A stretch of DNA of 64,000 nt from Candidatus Pyrohabitans jungbluthii. Lineage in GTDB: Archaea; Hydrothermarchaeota; Hydrothermarchaeia; Hydrothermarchaeales; BMS3B. The stretch is from NCBI GenBank assembly GCA_002010065.2, contig MTMD02000010.1, positions 1 through 64,000 on the forward strand. The letters run 5' to 3'. Below, one piece after another: positions 51,665 through 59,700 of this stretch. Numbering within the stretch: the stretch's first letter is position 1; the number at the start of each line of letters is the position of its first letter. The translations under genes and the position numbers were made by a program. The notes below the pieces were generated by a model that had not been told where the DNA came from, ran no database searches, and worked only from the letters and a program-made list of their open reading frames with translations.

Positions 51665-52543
51665 ATGTTAAAAGTTGAGAATGTATCAAAAAAGTATGGT
51701 GATTTTCAAGCTGTTGATAATATATCTTTCAGAATAGATAAAGGGGAGATATTTGGAATAGTCGGGCCAAATGGTGCCGGGAAAACCTCAATTATTAAAA
51801 TGATAGTCGGTCTAATAGAGCCGTCGGAAGGTGAAATCTGGATTTCACACTACAACATCAAAACCATGAGTGAGGAGGCGAAACGGCTGATAGGCTACCT
51901 GCCCGAGGAGAGTCCTGTATATGAGGATATGACAGCCATCGAATACCTGGATTTTTTCGGAGAGATATATGGAGTAGAAAGGCAGGAGTTAAAAGAAAGA
52001 GTGGATGCTATTTTAAATGATTTAAATCTTAAACACAGGAACAGGAAGCTTGGTGAGATGTCCAAGGGTATGAGGCGTAAGGTCGCGATTGCCCGCTCCC
52101 TCATAAACAACCCCTCTGTGCTTGTTTACGACGAGCCCACTTCTGGCTTGGACCCCATAACCTCCAACTATGTAATGGAATATATCAGGAAATTAAAGGG
52201 TGAAAAAACCATACTTTTAACCACCCACAACCTCTACCAGGCAGAGAAAATCTGCGATAGGATACTGATACTGAAGGACGGCAGAATCGTGGCTGCTGGA
52301 CCTGTGGAGGAGATTAAGCAGAGGTTTGGAGGGGTGAAATATGCGCTCTGGTTTAGATTAAAAAACATTTCAGGAATTGATCTGCCAGTGGAAAATAGAA
52401 ATGGGTGCAGAGTTGCTTTTAGTTCTAACATTGAAGATATCAATGCTCTCGCTAGCGAGGTGTCCCGAAGGGGCGGAGAGATTGTAAAGATAGAACACCA
52501 TCCCTCAAATCTTGAAGAGGTGTTCTTGGAGGTTGTTAAATAG
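51665..52543 (+). CDS. ABC transporter ATP-binding protein
   Basis: This 292-aa protein has a standard ABC ATPase domain (1-215): Walker A GPNGAGKTS, signature MSKGMRRKVAIA, Walker B VLVYDEPTSGLDP and an H-loop with His in LLTTHNLYQAE. A C-terminal extension of about 75 residues follows, as in NatA/DrrA-type ATPases. It is divergent from the two permease genes with about 100 nt between, so it probably powers them. GAAAGAGGT precedes the ATG. Confidence 0.9.
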   Translation: MLKVENVSKKYGDFQAVDNISFRIDKGEIFGIVGPNGAGKTSIIKMIVGLIEPSEGEIWISHYNIKTMSEEAKRLIGYLPEESPVYEDMTAIEYLDFFGEIYGVERQELKERVDAILNDLNLKHRNRKLGEMSKGMRRKVAIARSLINNPSVLVYDEPTSGLDPITSNYVMEYIRKLKGEKTILLTTHNLYQAEKICDRILILKDGRIVAAGPVEEIKQRFGGVKYALWFRLKNISGIDLPVENRNGCRVAFSSNIEDINALASEVSRRGGEIVKIEHHPSNLEEVFLEVVK

Positions 52544-52582
52544 GTTATACCCAAAATTATAAATATTCTCCTTTTACTTAGG

Positions 52583-52604
52583 GTGCTATGAAATGACATA
52601 GCAC
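52583..52604 (+). promoter_or_regulatory. Perfect 8-bp inverted repeat next to the ribosome-binding site
   Basis: GTGCTATG-AAATGA-CATAGCAC ends directly before AGGAGG (52605-52610). A TATA box (AATTATAAATAT, about 52555-52566) predicts transcription starting near 52583-52590, so the mRNA would begin with this hairpin, or the repeat would be a repressor site over the start point. It may stabilise the mRNA or control translation of the binding protein. Confidence 0.55.
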
Positions 52605-52618
52605 AGGAGGTGCCGAGG

Positions 52619-53956
52619 TTGAGAAACGCATGGAAGATTCTATTGCCGCTTATGCTTCTGGCGCTTATTGCAGGATGCGCCCAGAAGGCAGAGGAGGGGG
52701 CACCTAAGGCAGCTGGTGCAGAGGCTCCAGAGGCGATACGCATTGGTCTTGTGGCGCCACTCACCGGCCCAGCAAGCACCACCGGCAACGACATGTTAGA
52801 AGCGGCTGAGCTTGCAGTGGAGGAGATCAACGCCCAGGGCGGAGTTTATGTGAAGGAGTATGGCAAGAAGATTCCGCTCAAGCTCTACAAGGGCGACACA
52901 GAGACTTCTACACAGGGCGGTGTTAAAGCCGTGACAAAGCTCATAACCGAAGACAAGGTGCATGTGCTTGTGGGCGGATTCTCGAGCAGCATTACCTACG
53001 CTGATCAGGTTGTTGCGGCAGAGCACAAGATGCCATTCATAATCACCGGCGCGAGCTCACCCGTTATTACCCGAAGAACCGACATAGACACGTCGACCTT
53101 CTTCCACCACTGCCCCACTACAGAAGACTACTCCGAGGCGACAATGCTCTTCGTCGACCAGGTCATAAGGCCGGCGATAAACGCCAAGTTTGGCTTCAGC
53201 GAGGATAGACCGCTTCGCCTGGCGATGGTGTACCAGGAGGGCAAGTACGGTGAGGGCGTTCTCGAGGGTGTGAAGAAGGCGATTGAGAAGCACGGGCTCA
53301 AGATAACCATCGTAGCCGAGGAGAAGTTCAAGCGCGGAGAGAGCGACTTCCGCACCATACTGACGGCGGTTAAAGCGGCGAAGCCAGACGTGGTGTACCC
53401 CGCCACCTTCCTGAACGAGCAGGTGCCACTCGTTACGCAGGGCAGGCGCGACGTGGGCCTGAACACCATTTATCTTGCGGTTGAGGCAACGGACGACCCG
53501 GACTACTACCGCGACGTTGGCGAGTGGGGCGACTACTCCATACAGGAGAGCAGATTCTCACCATACACCACGCCACCAACGCCAGTAGGCGAGAGAGCCC
53601 AGCGCTTCAAGGAAAACTTCTACAAAAAATACGGGGACTACCCGAGCATGATGGGCGCTTCAACCTATGAGGGCATATACATCGCCGCCAAGGCGATTGA
53701 GATGGCAGGCAGTCTGGACAAGGCGAAGATCGTGGAAGCGCTCAACCAGCTGGAGATGGAGGAGATAGTGGAGCCCATGAAGGGCGGCAAGATATCCTTC
53801 AAGAACCAGTACCACGAGAGCAAGTTCGAGCTGTACATGCAGCAGCTTCGCTACGACCCCAACATAGGCGAGCCTCGCCCTGTGATAGTCTGGCCAGACA
53901 ATCTGAAGGAGGCGGACTTCGAACTTCCGCCGTGGTATGAGCCGGGACCGCCCTAG
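52619..53956 (+). CDS. Branched-chain amino acid-type ABC substrate-binding lipoprotein
   Basis: This protein of about 445 aa has a lipoprotein signal (LLPLMLLALIAGC, lipidated Cys) and an Ala/Glu-rich linker. A type I periplasmic-binding fold of the LivJ/LivK (Peripla_BP_6) group follows, starting IRIGLVAPLTGPASTTGND. A TTG at 52619, 8 nt after AGGAGG, is the likely start; GTG 52610 overlaps the Shine-Dalgarno sequence. No livHMGF permease or ATPase genes are adjacent, so its partner is elsewhere or it serves as a sensor. The ligand is uncertain: amino acids, amides or urea are all used by relatives. A T-rich run follows the stop. Confidence 0.9.
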   Translation: MRNAWKILLPLMLLALIAGCAQKAEEGAPKAAGAEAPEAIRIGLVAPLTGPASTTGNDMLEAAELAVEEINAQGGVYVKEYGKKIPLKLYKGDTETSTQGGVKAVTKLITEDKVHVLVGGFSSSITYADQVVAAEHKMPFIITGASSPVITRRTDIDTSTFFHHCPTTEDYSEATMLFVDQVIRPAINAKFGFSEDRPLRLAMVYQEGKYGEGVLEGVKKAIEKHGLKITIVAEEKFKRGESDFRTILTAVKAAKPDVVYPATFLNEQVPLVTQGRRDVGLNTIYLAVEATDDPDYYRDVGEWGDYSIQESRFSPYTTPPTPVGERAQRFKENFYKKYGDYPSMMGASTYEGIYIAAKAIEMAGSLDKAKIVEALNQLEMEEIVEPMKGGKISFKNQYHESKFELYMQQLRYDPNIGEPRPVIVWPDNLKEADFELPPWYEPGPP

Positions 53957-54038
53957 GGCGGCTCTCTCTATTTTCTCTCTTTTTTAGGACGGTATCTTTT
54001 TCAGCTTATTCTGCATAATATTAAGCGGAGGTGGAGAG

Positions 54039-54710
54039 ATGAAGATAACCTGGCACGGGCATGCTTGCTTTGAGCTTGTGGGAAGCAAACGTGTACTCAT
54101 TGATCCCTTCATCACCGGCAACCCGCTTGCAAAGGTTAAACCTGAGGAGCTTTCGCCGGATGTGCTGCTGATAACCCATGGGCATGAAGATCACCTGGGC
54201 GACGCCGTGGCGATATCCAAGCGTGCCAAACCAAAGATCGCCGTGATTCACGAGATAGCGGTTTTCCTGCAGGAGCAGGGTATCGAGGCGGAGGGGATGA
54301 ACTTCTATGGCTCGGTGGATTTAGATGGGGTGAAGGTTACCATGGTGCCTGCGCTGCACTCCAGCAGCTACGCAGGGCGCTACATGGGCGACGCCTACGG
54401 TTATGTGGTTGAGATGGACGGCATTAAGGTATACCACGCGGGCGACACAGGTATCTTCGGAGACATGAAGCTCATAGGCGAACTTTTTTCGCCAGATATC
54501 ATGCTGGTACCAGTGGGCGACAGGTACACCATGAGCCCACAAATAGCCGCCAAAGCGGTGGAGCTGGTCTCGCCAAAGATTGCGATACCAATGCACTTCG
54601 CCACATTCCCGGTGCTTGTGAGCAGCGCCGCTGACTTCAAGCGCCTCGTGGAAGAACGCAGCAAGACTGAAGTTGTGGTTTTAGAGCCAGGCGAGAGCTA
54701 CGAGCTTTAG
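54039..54710 (+). CDS. UPF0173-type metallo-beta-lactamase-fold hydrolase
   Basis: This 223-aa enzyme has a single MBL domain with the metal motif THGHEDHLGD, VPALHSSS, YHAGDTGIF and PMHFATFPV ligands, and begins MKITWHGHACFEL. This matches the UPF0173 group, whose substrate is unknown. It has a GGAGGTGGAGAG ribosome-binding site. Context does not define its role. Confidence 0.9.
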   Translation: MKITWHGHACFELVGSKRVLIDPFITGNPLAKVKPEELSPDVLLITHGHEDHLGDAVAISKRAKPKIAVIHEIAVFLQEQGIEAEGMNFYGSVDLDGVKVTMVPALHSSSYAGRYMGDAYGYVVEMDGIKVYHAGDTGIFGDMKLIGELFSPDIMLVPVGDRYTMSPQIAAKAVELVSPKIAIPMHFATFPVLVSSAADFKRLVEERSKTEVVVLEPGESYEL

Positions 54711-54725
54711 CTCAGCTTTTTTTAA

Positions 54726-54763
54726 GTTACCCGAATGAAGTGAGGGCGACGATTCAAAGAATC
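54726..54763 (+). repeat. REP-like hairpin element, copy A
   Basis: The sequence runs GTTACCC, GAATGAAGTGA, GGGCGAC, then GATTC-AAA-GAATC. It has the same order as copy B (33100-33157): a GTTRCCC/GGGYGAC stem, then a second hairpin, then a TCGACC-type end. AAGTTAC occurs on both sides (54724-54730 and 54770-54776), giving a short direct repeat around the element. It lies between the MBL gene and the radical SAM gene. Confidence 0.6.
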
Positions 54764-54814
54764 TCGACCAAGTTACTTTTCAAGAACTTATTTTAAAGCT
54801 TCAGTAGTGATTGT

Positions 54815-55840
54815 ATGCTTAGAGAAGCGTGCTGCTATGAGCGCTTAAGCGAAGGCAGAGTGCGGTGCAACCTCTGCATAAGGAGATGCATAATCAGCGA
54901 AGGTAAGCGTGGTTTTTGCAGAGTTCGCGGGAATCGTGGTGGTAAGCTGTACAATCTCCACTACGGCGAGCTTTCCAGCTTCTCTGTGGACTACGTGGAG
55001 AAGACTCCGCTCTACCTCTTCTACCCCAACCACCAGTTTCTGAACCTGGGAGGCGTGGGGTGCAACCTTGCATGCGATTTCTGCCTCACCTGGAACATCA
55101 CTCAGGTTGACCCCAACGAGGTTAAAACCTCGAAGCTAACGCCGGAGCAGATAGCCAGCGCTGCAAAGGCGACGAGATGCAAGGGCATAGTTTACACTCA
55201 CTCGGAGCCAACGCTAAACCTGGAGTTCTACCTTGAGGTGATGAAGGCTGCGAAGGAGCAGGGGCTGAAGAATGTGCTTGCCACCAATGGCTACATTACC
55301 CTAGAGGCCTTCTCCAAGATTGAGCCCTATCTGGATGCAGTGGCGCTGACCTTTAAGGGCAGTGCTGACTTCTACTCCCGCAGGTGCGGCGTCGCCTATG
55401 CGAAGGAGCACCTCCATGCGCTTGCGAGGAGAATTCGCGACGCAGGCAAGCACCTCGAGGTGGTGATGGTTCTCATCCCTGACGAGAACGACGACGAGGC
55501 TAGCCTGGCTGAAGCTGTGCATCTTGCCAAGCTCGGCAATGCGAGCATTATCTTCCTGCGCTTTTTCCCCAGCTACAGGATGGACACCCTCGAGGCAACG
55601 GACGAAGCGACGCTGGAGCGCGCTCTGAGCTATGCATACTCCAATGGCGTGGTCGCATTCCTGGAGAACATCTTCTCCCACCCCGGAAAGAACCTGTACT
55701 GCTCAAGCTGTGGAAACCTTTTAATAAGGCGCGAGGGTTATGGTGTTGTGGAGTGGAACCTGCGTACCTCTGGGGATAAGAACTTCTGCAAAGCGTGCGG
55801 GGCTTTGGCTAAAGTCGTGGGAGACCTGAGGAATGATTAG
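54815..55840 (+). CDS. Radical SAM protein, AmmeMemoRadiSam / PflA-like
   Basis: This 341-aa protein has an N-terminal Cys-rich segment (CNLCIRRCIISEGKRGFC), then the radical SAM motif CNLACDFC in a context typical of PflA-like activases (COG1180). A C-terminal rubredoxin-like knuckle follows (CSSCGNLL...CKACGAL), probably a second metal site. This build matches the radical SAM part of the AmmeMemoRadiSam system; Memo and AMMECR1 partners are not in the window. It overlaps the next ABC gene by 8 nt. Confidence 0.87.
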   Translation: MLREACCYERLSEGRVRCNLCIRRCIISEGKRGFCRVRGNRGGKLYNLHYGELSSFSVDYVEKTPLYLFYPNHQFLNLGGVGCNLACDFCLTWNITQVDPNEVKTSKLTPEQIASAAKATRCKGIVYTHSEPTLNLEFYLEVMKAAKEQGLKNVLATNGYITLEAFSKIEPYLDAVALTFKGSADFYSRRCGVAYAKEHLHALARRIRDAGKHLEVVMVLIPDENDDEASLAEAVHLAKLGNASIIFLRFFPSYRMDTLEATDEATLERALSYAYSNGVVAFLENIFSHPGKNLYCSSCGNLLIRREGYGVVEWNLRTSGDKNFCKACGALAKVVGDLRND

Positions 55841-56780
55841 GGTCGAGCGTCTGAGCAAGCGTTATGGCAATGCCCTTGCTTTAAGAGAGGTGAGCTTCTC
55901 CGTAGAGAGGGGTGAGGTCTTCTGCCTTCTGGGCCCCAATGGCGCTGGTAAAACCACGCTGCTTTCTATACTGGCGACGCTCGTGAAGCCAAGCGCTGGT
56001 GAAGCGTACATCAACGGCATCTCGATTCGCGATGCCAAGGCTGTGCGCAGCCGCATTGGCGTTGTCTTCCAGGACCAGAGCCTTGACTTAAAGCTCACTG
56101 CCTGGGAGAACCTCGAGACAATAGGGGTGCTCTACGGGCTACGTGGCGAAAGGCTTGCGCATCGCATTGCGCAGGTGCTGGAGCTCCTCGGCGCAAGCGA
56201 AGTGGCGAACACGCTTGTGAAAAACTTATCCGGGGGTATGAGGCGCAGGGTTGAGGTGGCTAGAGCACTCCTGCATGAGCCAGAGGTGCTCATTCTGGAC
56301 GAGCCCACTCTGGGACTTGACCCCAAGGTGAAGGAGGAGCTCTGGGACCACCTGCTCAGGCTTAGGCGTCGCGACGCGACGGTGCTGCTCTCCACCAACG
56401 ATTTGGAAATCGCAGAAGCGTGCGACCGCATAGCCATAATGGACCGAGGCAGCGTAGTCGCTATTGGCTCAGCGGCGCAGCTTAAAGCGAGGATCGCCGG
56501 AGAGGTGGTGCGCATTACAACGCGCGCTCCTGAGGAAGCACTGGAGAAGCTGCGCGAGCTTGATATTCACTCTCCCCGGGTGCTAAGGGAAAAGCTCGCC
56601 TTCATTGCCAAAGATGCTGAAGAACTGGTGCCGCGCATAGCGAAGCTCCTCGGCGAGCTAGCTCTGGCGATAGAGGTGCGCCGCCCTACTCTAGCGGATG
56701 TCTTCCTCTTCTCCACAGGCAGAGAGATAGAGGGCGACAAAGGGAAGGGGCGCAAGAAGCGCGGGAGGCGCAGGCGATGA
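55833..56780 (+). CDS. ABC transporter ATP-binding protein (DrrA-like)
   Basis: This 315-aa protein has an ABC domain with GPNGAGKTT, LSGGMRRRVEVA and VLILDEPTLGLDP. The H-loop position reads LLSTNDLEIAE, with Asn in place of the usual His that helps hydrolysis, an unusual change. The C-terminal domain ends in a strongly basic tail (Lys/Arg-rich last 15 residues). It is in one transcript with the permease downstream (overlap 4 nt) and the radical SAM gene upstream. Confidence 0.9.
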   Translation: MIRVERLSKRYGNALALREVSFSVERGEVFCLLGPNGAGKTTLLSILATLVKPSAGEAYINGISIRDAKAVRSRIGVVFQDQSLDLKLTAWENLETIGVLYGLRGERLAHRIAQVLELLGASEVANTLVKNLSGGMRRRVEVARALLHEPEVLILDEPTLGLDPKVKEELWDHLLRLRRRDATVLLSTNDLEIAEACDRIAIMDRGSVVAIGSAAQLKARIAGEVVRITTRAPEEALEKLRELDIHSPRVLREKLAFIAKDAEELVPRIAKLLGELALAIEVRRPTLADVFLFSTGREIEGDKGKGRKKRGRRRR

Positions 56781-57532
56781 GCACCTTAGCGTGCATCTTC
56801 ATAATCTGGAAGCGGGACATAAAGCGCTACCTGAGGGAGCGCTCCCAGATTTTCTCAACGCTTTTCACCTCCCTGCTGTGGCTGGTGCTTTTCGGCATAG
56901 GTATAGGAGCGATGGAACTCAAGCGCGTGGACATAAACTACCAGGCGTTCCTCTTCCCCGGCATAATATCCATGGCGCTTCTTGTTACTTCTGTGCGCTC
57001 CGGTATATCTGTGATACGCGATCGCGAATTCGGCTTTCTGCGTGTTCTGATGATTACGCCGGCGCCAAGGCATGCGCTTGTGCTCGGGAAGGTGCTGGGC
57101 GGCAGCACAGCGGCGCTGCTTCAAGCGCTGGTGCTCCTCTCCCTAGGATGGGTGCTCGAGGTGAGAGTAACTCCGCTCAGCTTTGCCCAAGCTGCGCTGC
57201 TTGTGGTGCTCACCTCCCTTGGCTTTGTCGCCTTGGGTGTGGTGATCGCAAACCTCATAGACAGCTTAGAGGGCTTCAACCTGGTTATGAGTCTGCTCAT
57301 TATGCCTGCGTTCTTCACCAGCGGGGCGCTCTTCCCGATATTCGTTCTCCCAGAATGGATGCAGACGCTGGCAAAGCTCAACCCACTCTCTTATGGCGTC
57401 GACGCCCTGCGCGAGGTTCTTGTTGGATTCCCGCCCAGCTACTTCGGCTTGGGCAGAGACGTTGCGACGCTTGCTGTGTTCACCTCGGCGATGCTCCTTC
57501 TGGCGGTGCTCACCTTTGAGAGGCGCTCATAG
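56777..57532 (+). CDS. ABC-2 type permease (DrrB-like)
   Basis: This 251-aa permease has six TM helices and the ABC-2 signature region (YQAFLFPGIISMALL, FGFLRVLMITPAPR, then LNPLSYGVDALREVL). Together with the ATPase before it, it forms an exporter of the DrrAB type; the cargo is unknown. It converges on the class V aminotransferase gene with an overlap of 6 nt. Confidence 0.9.
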   Translation: MSTLACIFIIWKRDIKRYLRERSQIFSTLFTSLLWLVLFGIGIGAMELKRVDINYQAFLFPGIISMALLVTSVRSGISVIRDREFGFLRVLMITPAPRHALVLGKVLGGSTAALLQALVLLSLGWVLEVRVTPLSFAQAALLVVLTSLGFVALGVVIANLIDSLEGFNLVMSLLIMPAFFTSGALFPIFVLPEWMQTLAKLNPLSYGVDALREVLVGFPPSYFGLGRDVATLAVFTSAMLLLAVLTFERRS

Positions 57533-58624
57533 GCTAGCGATCTTTGCTATCGCCTGCGAAACCTCATCGCGGGTGTTGTAGGCGTGGGGAGAGAGGCGGA
57601 TGCTCTCCCTAACAGTCGCTATAATGCCCTGCTCCAGCAGCTTGGCTTTTGTGACGCCAGCTCTGCGAAGCGCCACGATGCCGGAGCGGTTCTCCTCGGG
57701 AAAATCTGACACCACTTCAATGCCACGCTCCCTCGCAGCCTCTATCGCAGCGCTCGCAAGCTCAAGCACGTGCTTCTCTATCCTGCGCCTTCCCACCCGC
57801 GAAATCAGCGAAAGCGCCTCGGCTAAGCCGAGCAGAGGCGCGACTGCGAGGTTGCCAAGCTCAAACTTCTGGGCCTCACGGAGAGGAGCATAGTTTTTCA
57901 CGTTGAGGCTGAGGAAATCCTCGACGCTACGCCACCCGAGCACCGGCGTCGCCTCGAGGTGCTCCTCGCGGGCGAAGAATATAGCGGAGCCAAGAGGAGC
58001 AAGAAGCCACTTGTAGCAGCCCGCGCTCAGAAAGTCTATCTTAGCACGCTTCACATCAACCTCAAAGACGCCCAGGCTTTGAATCGCATCCACGTGGAAG
58101 AGCACGCCGCGCTCCTCGCACAGTTTGCCTATAGCTTCGATATCCACGCGATAGCCGCTCTGGTACAGCACGTGGCTCAGCGAAACCATTCGCGTATGCT
58201 CGTCCAGCGCTGCCTCGACCTCACTGGGGGTGAAGAAGCCTTTAAGATAGACCACCTCCACACCCTTGCGGCGAAGGTTGAGGAAGGGAAGCACATTCGC
58301 GGGAAAGTCCAGCTCACTCACTATAACCTTGTCTCCCCGCCTCCACTCAACCAGCTGGGTTACCAGATTAACCCCCTGCGAGGTATTTGTGAGCAGTGCA
58401 ATCTCACCTCGAGCTGCACCGAGCAGCCTCGCCGCCTTCTCGCGAGCCTCCTCTATGCGGGAGTACCACTCGTTGTAGAAGAGGGCGCCACCCTGCTGCG
58501 CCTCCTCAAGGTAGCGCAGCACCGCCTGCTTAACAGGCTCCGCTAAGGGTGCCATAGAAGCAGCGTCCAGGTAGATATAACGCCTGGTTACGGGAAAGAG
58601 GGCGCGAAACTGCGAGAAGCGCAT
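57527..58624 (-). CDS. Class V aminotransferase-family PLP enzyme
   Basis: This PLP enzyme of about 365 aa carries its cofactor Lys in SAGCYKWLLAPLG, with HVDAIQSLG (Asp/Gln contacting PLP) and SHVLYQSGYRVDIEAI. The C-terminal IRLSPHAYNTRDEV segment resembles the isopenicillin-N-epimerase/selenocysteine-lyase-like branch and lacks an obvious cysteine-desulfurase active-site Cys loop. The substrate is unknown. The start at 58624 (MRFSQFRALFP) is preferred to a longer frame from 58663. Confidence 0.85.
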   Translation of the reverse strand: MRFSQFRALFPVTRRYIYLDAASMAPLAEPVKQAVLRYLEEAQQGGALFYNEWYSRIEEAREKAARLLGAARGEIALLTNTSQGVNLVTQLVEWRRGDKVIVSELDFPANVLPFLNLRRKGVEVVYLKGFFTPSEVEAALDEHTRMVSLSHVLYQSGYRVDIEAIGKLCEERGVLFHVDAIQSLGVFEVDVKRAKIDFLSAGCYKWLLAPLGSAIFFAREEHLEATPVLGWRSVEDFLSLNVKNYAPLREAQKFELGNLAVAPLLGLAEALSLISRVGRRRIEKHVLELASAAIEAARERGIEVVSDFPEENRSGIVALRRAGVTKAKLLEQGIIATVRESIRLSPHAYNTRDEVSQAIAKIASL

Positions 58625-58732
58625 GGTTTTACTTCGTCGCGGGAGATTAAAAAGGTTGTACATGCTTACTGACAGCGTGCAAGAGCACAGTTAGCAGGGA
58701 ATTTATCACACCGGCAAAGAGGAGCTTAGGCA

Positions 58733-59611
58733 TCAAAACAGGTAACAGTGGTCACACTCCGCCTTAAGCGTCTCCTCATACTTCTTCGCAGCCTCTGGAG
58801 ATAAGTATGGCGGCACGCGCTTCATAGCCTCGAGGAAGTGGCGCATCGCCACGCCCTTAAAATTCGCCCCCTGCTCGCGAATCGCGATTACGGTAGCCTC
58901 CCTCACAAGTCCGCGTATATCAGCTCCGACATAGTATTCGGTAAGCCTGGCAAGTTCTTCGAGGCTTACATCCTCATTGAGAGGGGTATTGCGCAGGTGG
59001 ATTTTGAAGATCTCAAGACGATCCTCGTAGCTGGGCGCTGGCACGTATACTCTGCGCTCCAGTCTGCCCTTCTTCCTCGCCTGATCGTCGAGCACATCCG
59101 GGCGGTAGGTACCACCTATGGTAATGACATCCCACCGCTCAGCCACGCGGTCAAGGTTCTCGTAGAATATCACAGTAACCTCCTCGCTGGCAATGCGCAC
59201 TGGCGCATCTCGAGTTATGCCCACAGCCCACAGCGAGCTTGCACCCCGCTTGGGCGCAAGGGCGTCGACCTCATTTATAAAAACAACGCACGGTGCTAAT
59301 TCCAGAGCCTTGTCGTACATCGCAGTTATCTCTTCAGGTTCGCCTATGATCTCAATAGCTTTGACTGCAATGTAGTTGACCCCCGCCTCGTATGCACAAG
59401 CCTCGGCGAGCACCGTCTTACCCCCGCCCGGCGGTCCCCACAGGAGAACGCCAGAGGGTGGGGCGAGATTAGCTTTTCTGAAGGTCTCGGGGTACTTGAG
59501 AGGAAGCACCACCATCTCTTCAAGGCGCTCCTTAACCTCTCGCAAGCCGCCAACTTTAGCGAAGTTCCAGCGGGGCTGCTTTATCTTGAAGTAGGCGCCA
59601 GTCTCTTTCAA
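58733..59611 (-). CDS. Single-domain AAA ATPase with altered motifs
   Basis: This 292-aa protein has one AAA module like the second domain of Cdc48/VCP or PAN and no N-domain. Walker A GPPGGGKT (59-66) is intact. Walker B reads FINEVD (N113-E114 instead of D-E), and the sensor-1 position reads TYRPD (Y169 instead of Asn). The Arg-finger stretch KKGRLERR is kept. It ends CDHCYLF, a CxxC tail. It might bind ATP with little hydrolysis or have a specialised role. It is divergent from the MtaA-like gene. Confidence 0.85.
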   Translation of the reverse strand: MKETGAYFKIKQPRWNFAKVGGLREVKERLEEMVVLPLKYPETFRKANLAPPSGVLLWGPPGGGKTVLAEACAYEAGVNYIAVKAIEIIGEPEEITAMYDKALELAPCVVFINEVDALAPKRGASSLWAVGITRDAPVRIASEEVTVIFYENLDRVAERWDVITIGGTYRPDVLDDQARKKGRLERRVYVPAPSYEDRLEIFKIHLRNTPLNEDVSLEELARLTEYYVGADIRGLVREATVIAIREQGANFKGVAMRHFLEAMKRVPPYLSPEAAKKYEETLKAECDHCYLF

Positions 59612-59700
59612 GGCACTGCCTCCAGATAATACATCCTCGCTAACAAATCAAAATGTTTCTTAACAAAGGTTAAATAACTCTACAAACTTTAAGCTTACCT

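Noticed and set aside
56791-57519. Second plus-strand frame inside the DrrB-like permease gene
   Set aside because: It is a high-GC shadow of the permease frame with no domain and no start signal.
57527-58624. Cysteine desulfurase (IscS/SufS)
   Set aside because: The PLP Lys is present, but an active-site Cys loop is not evident and no Fe-S assembly genes adjoin it.
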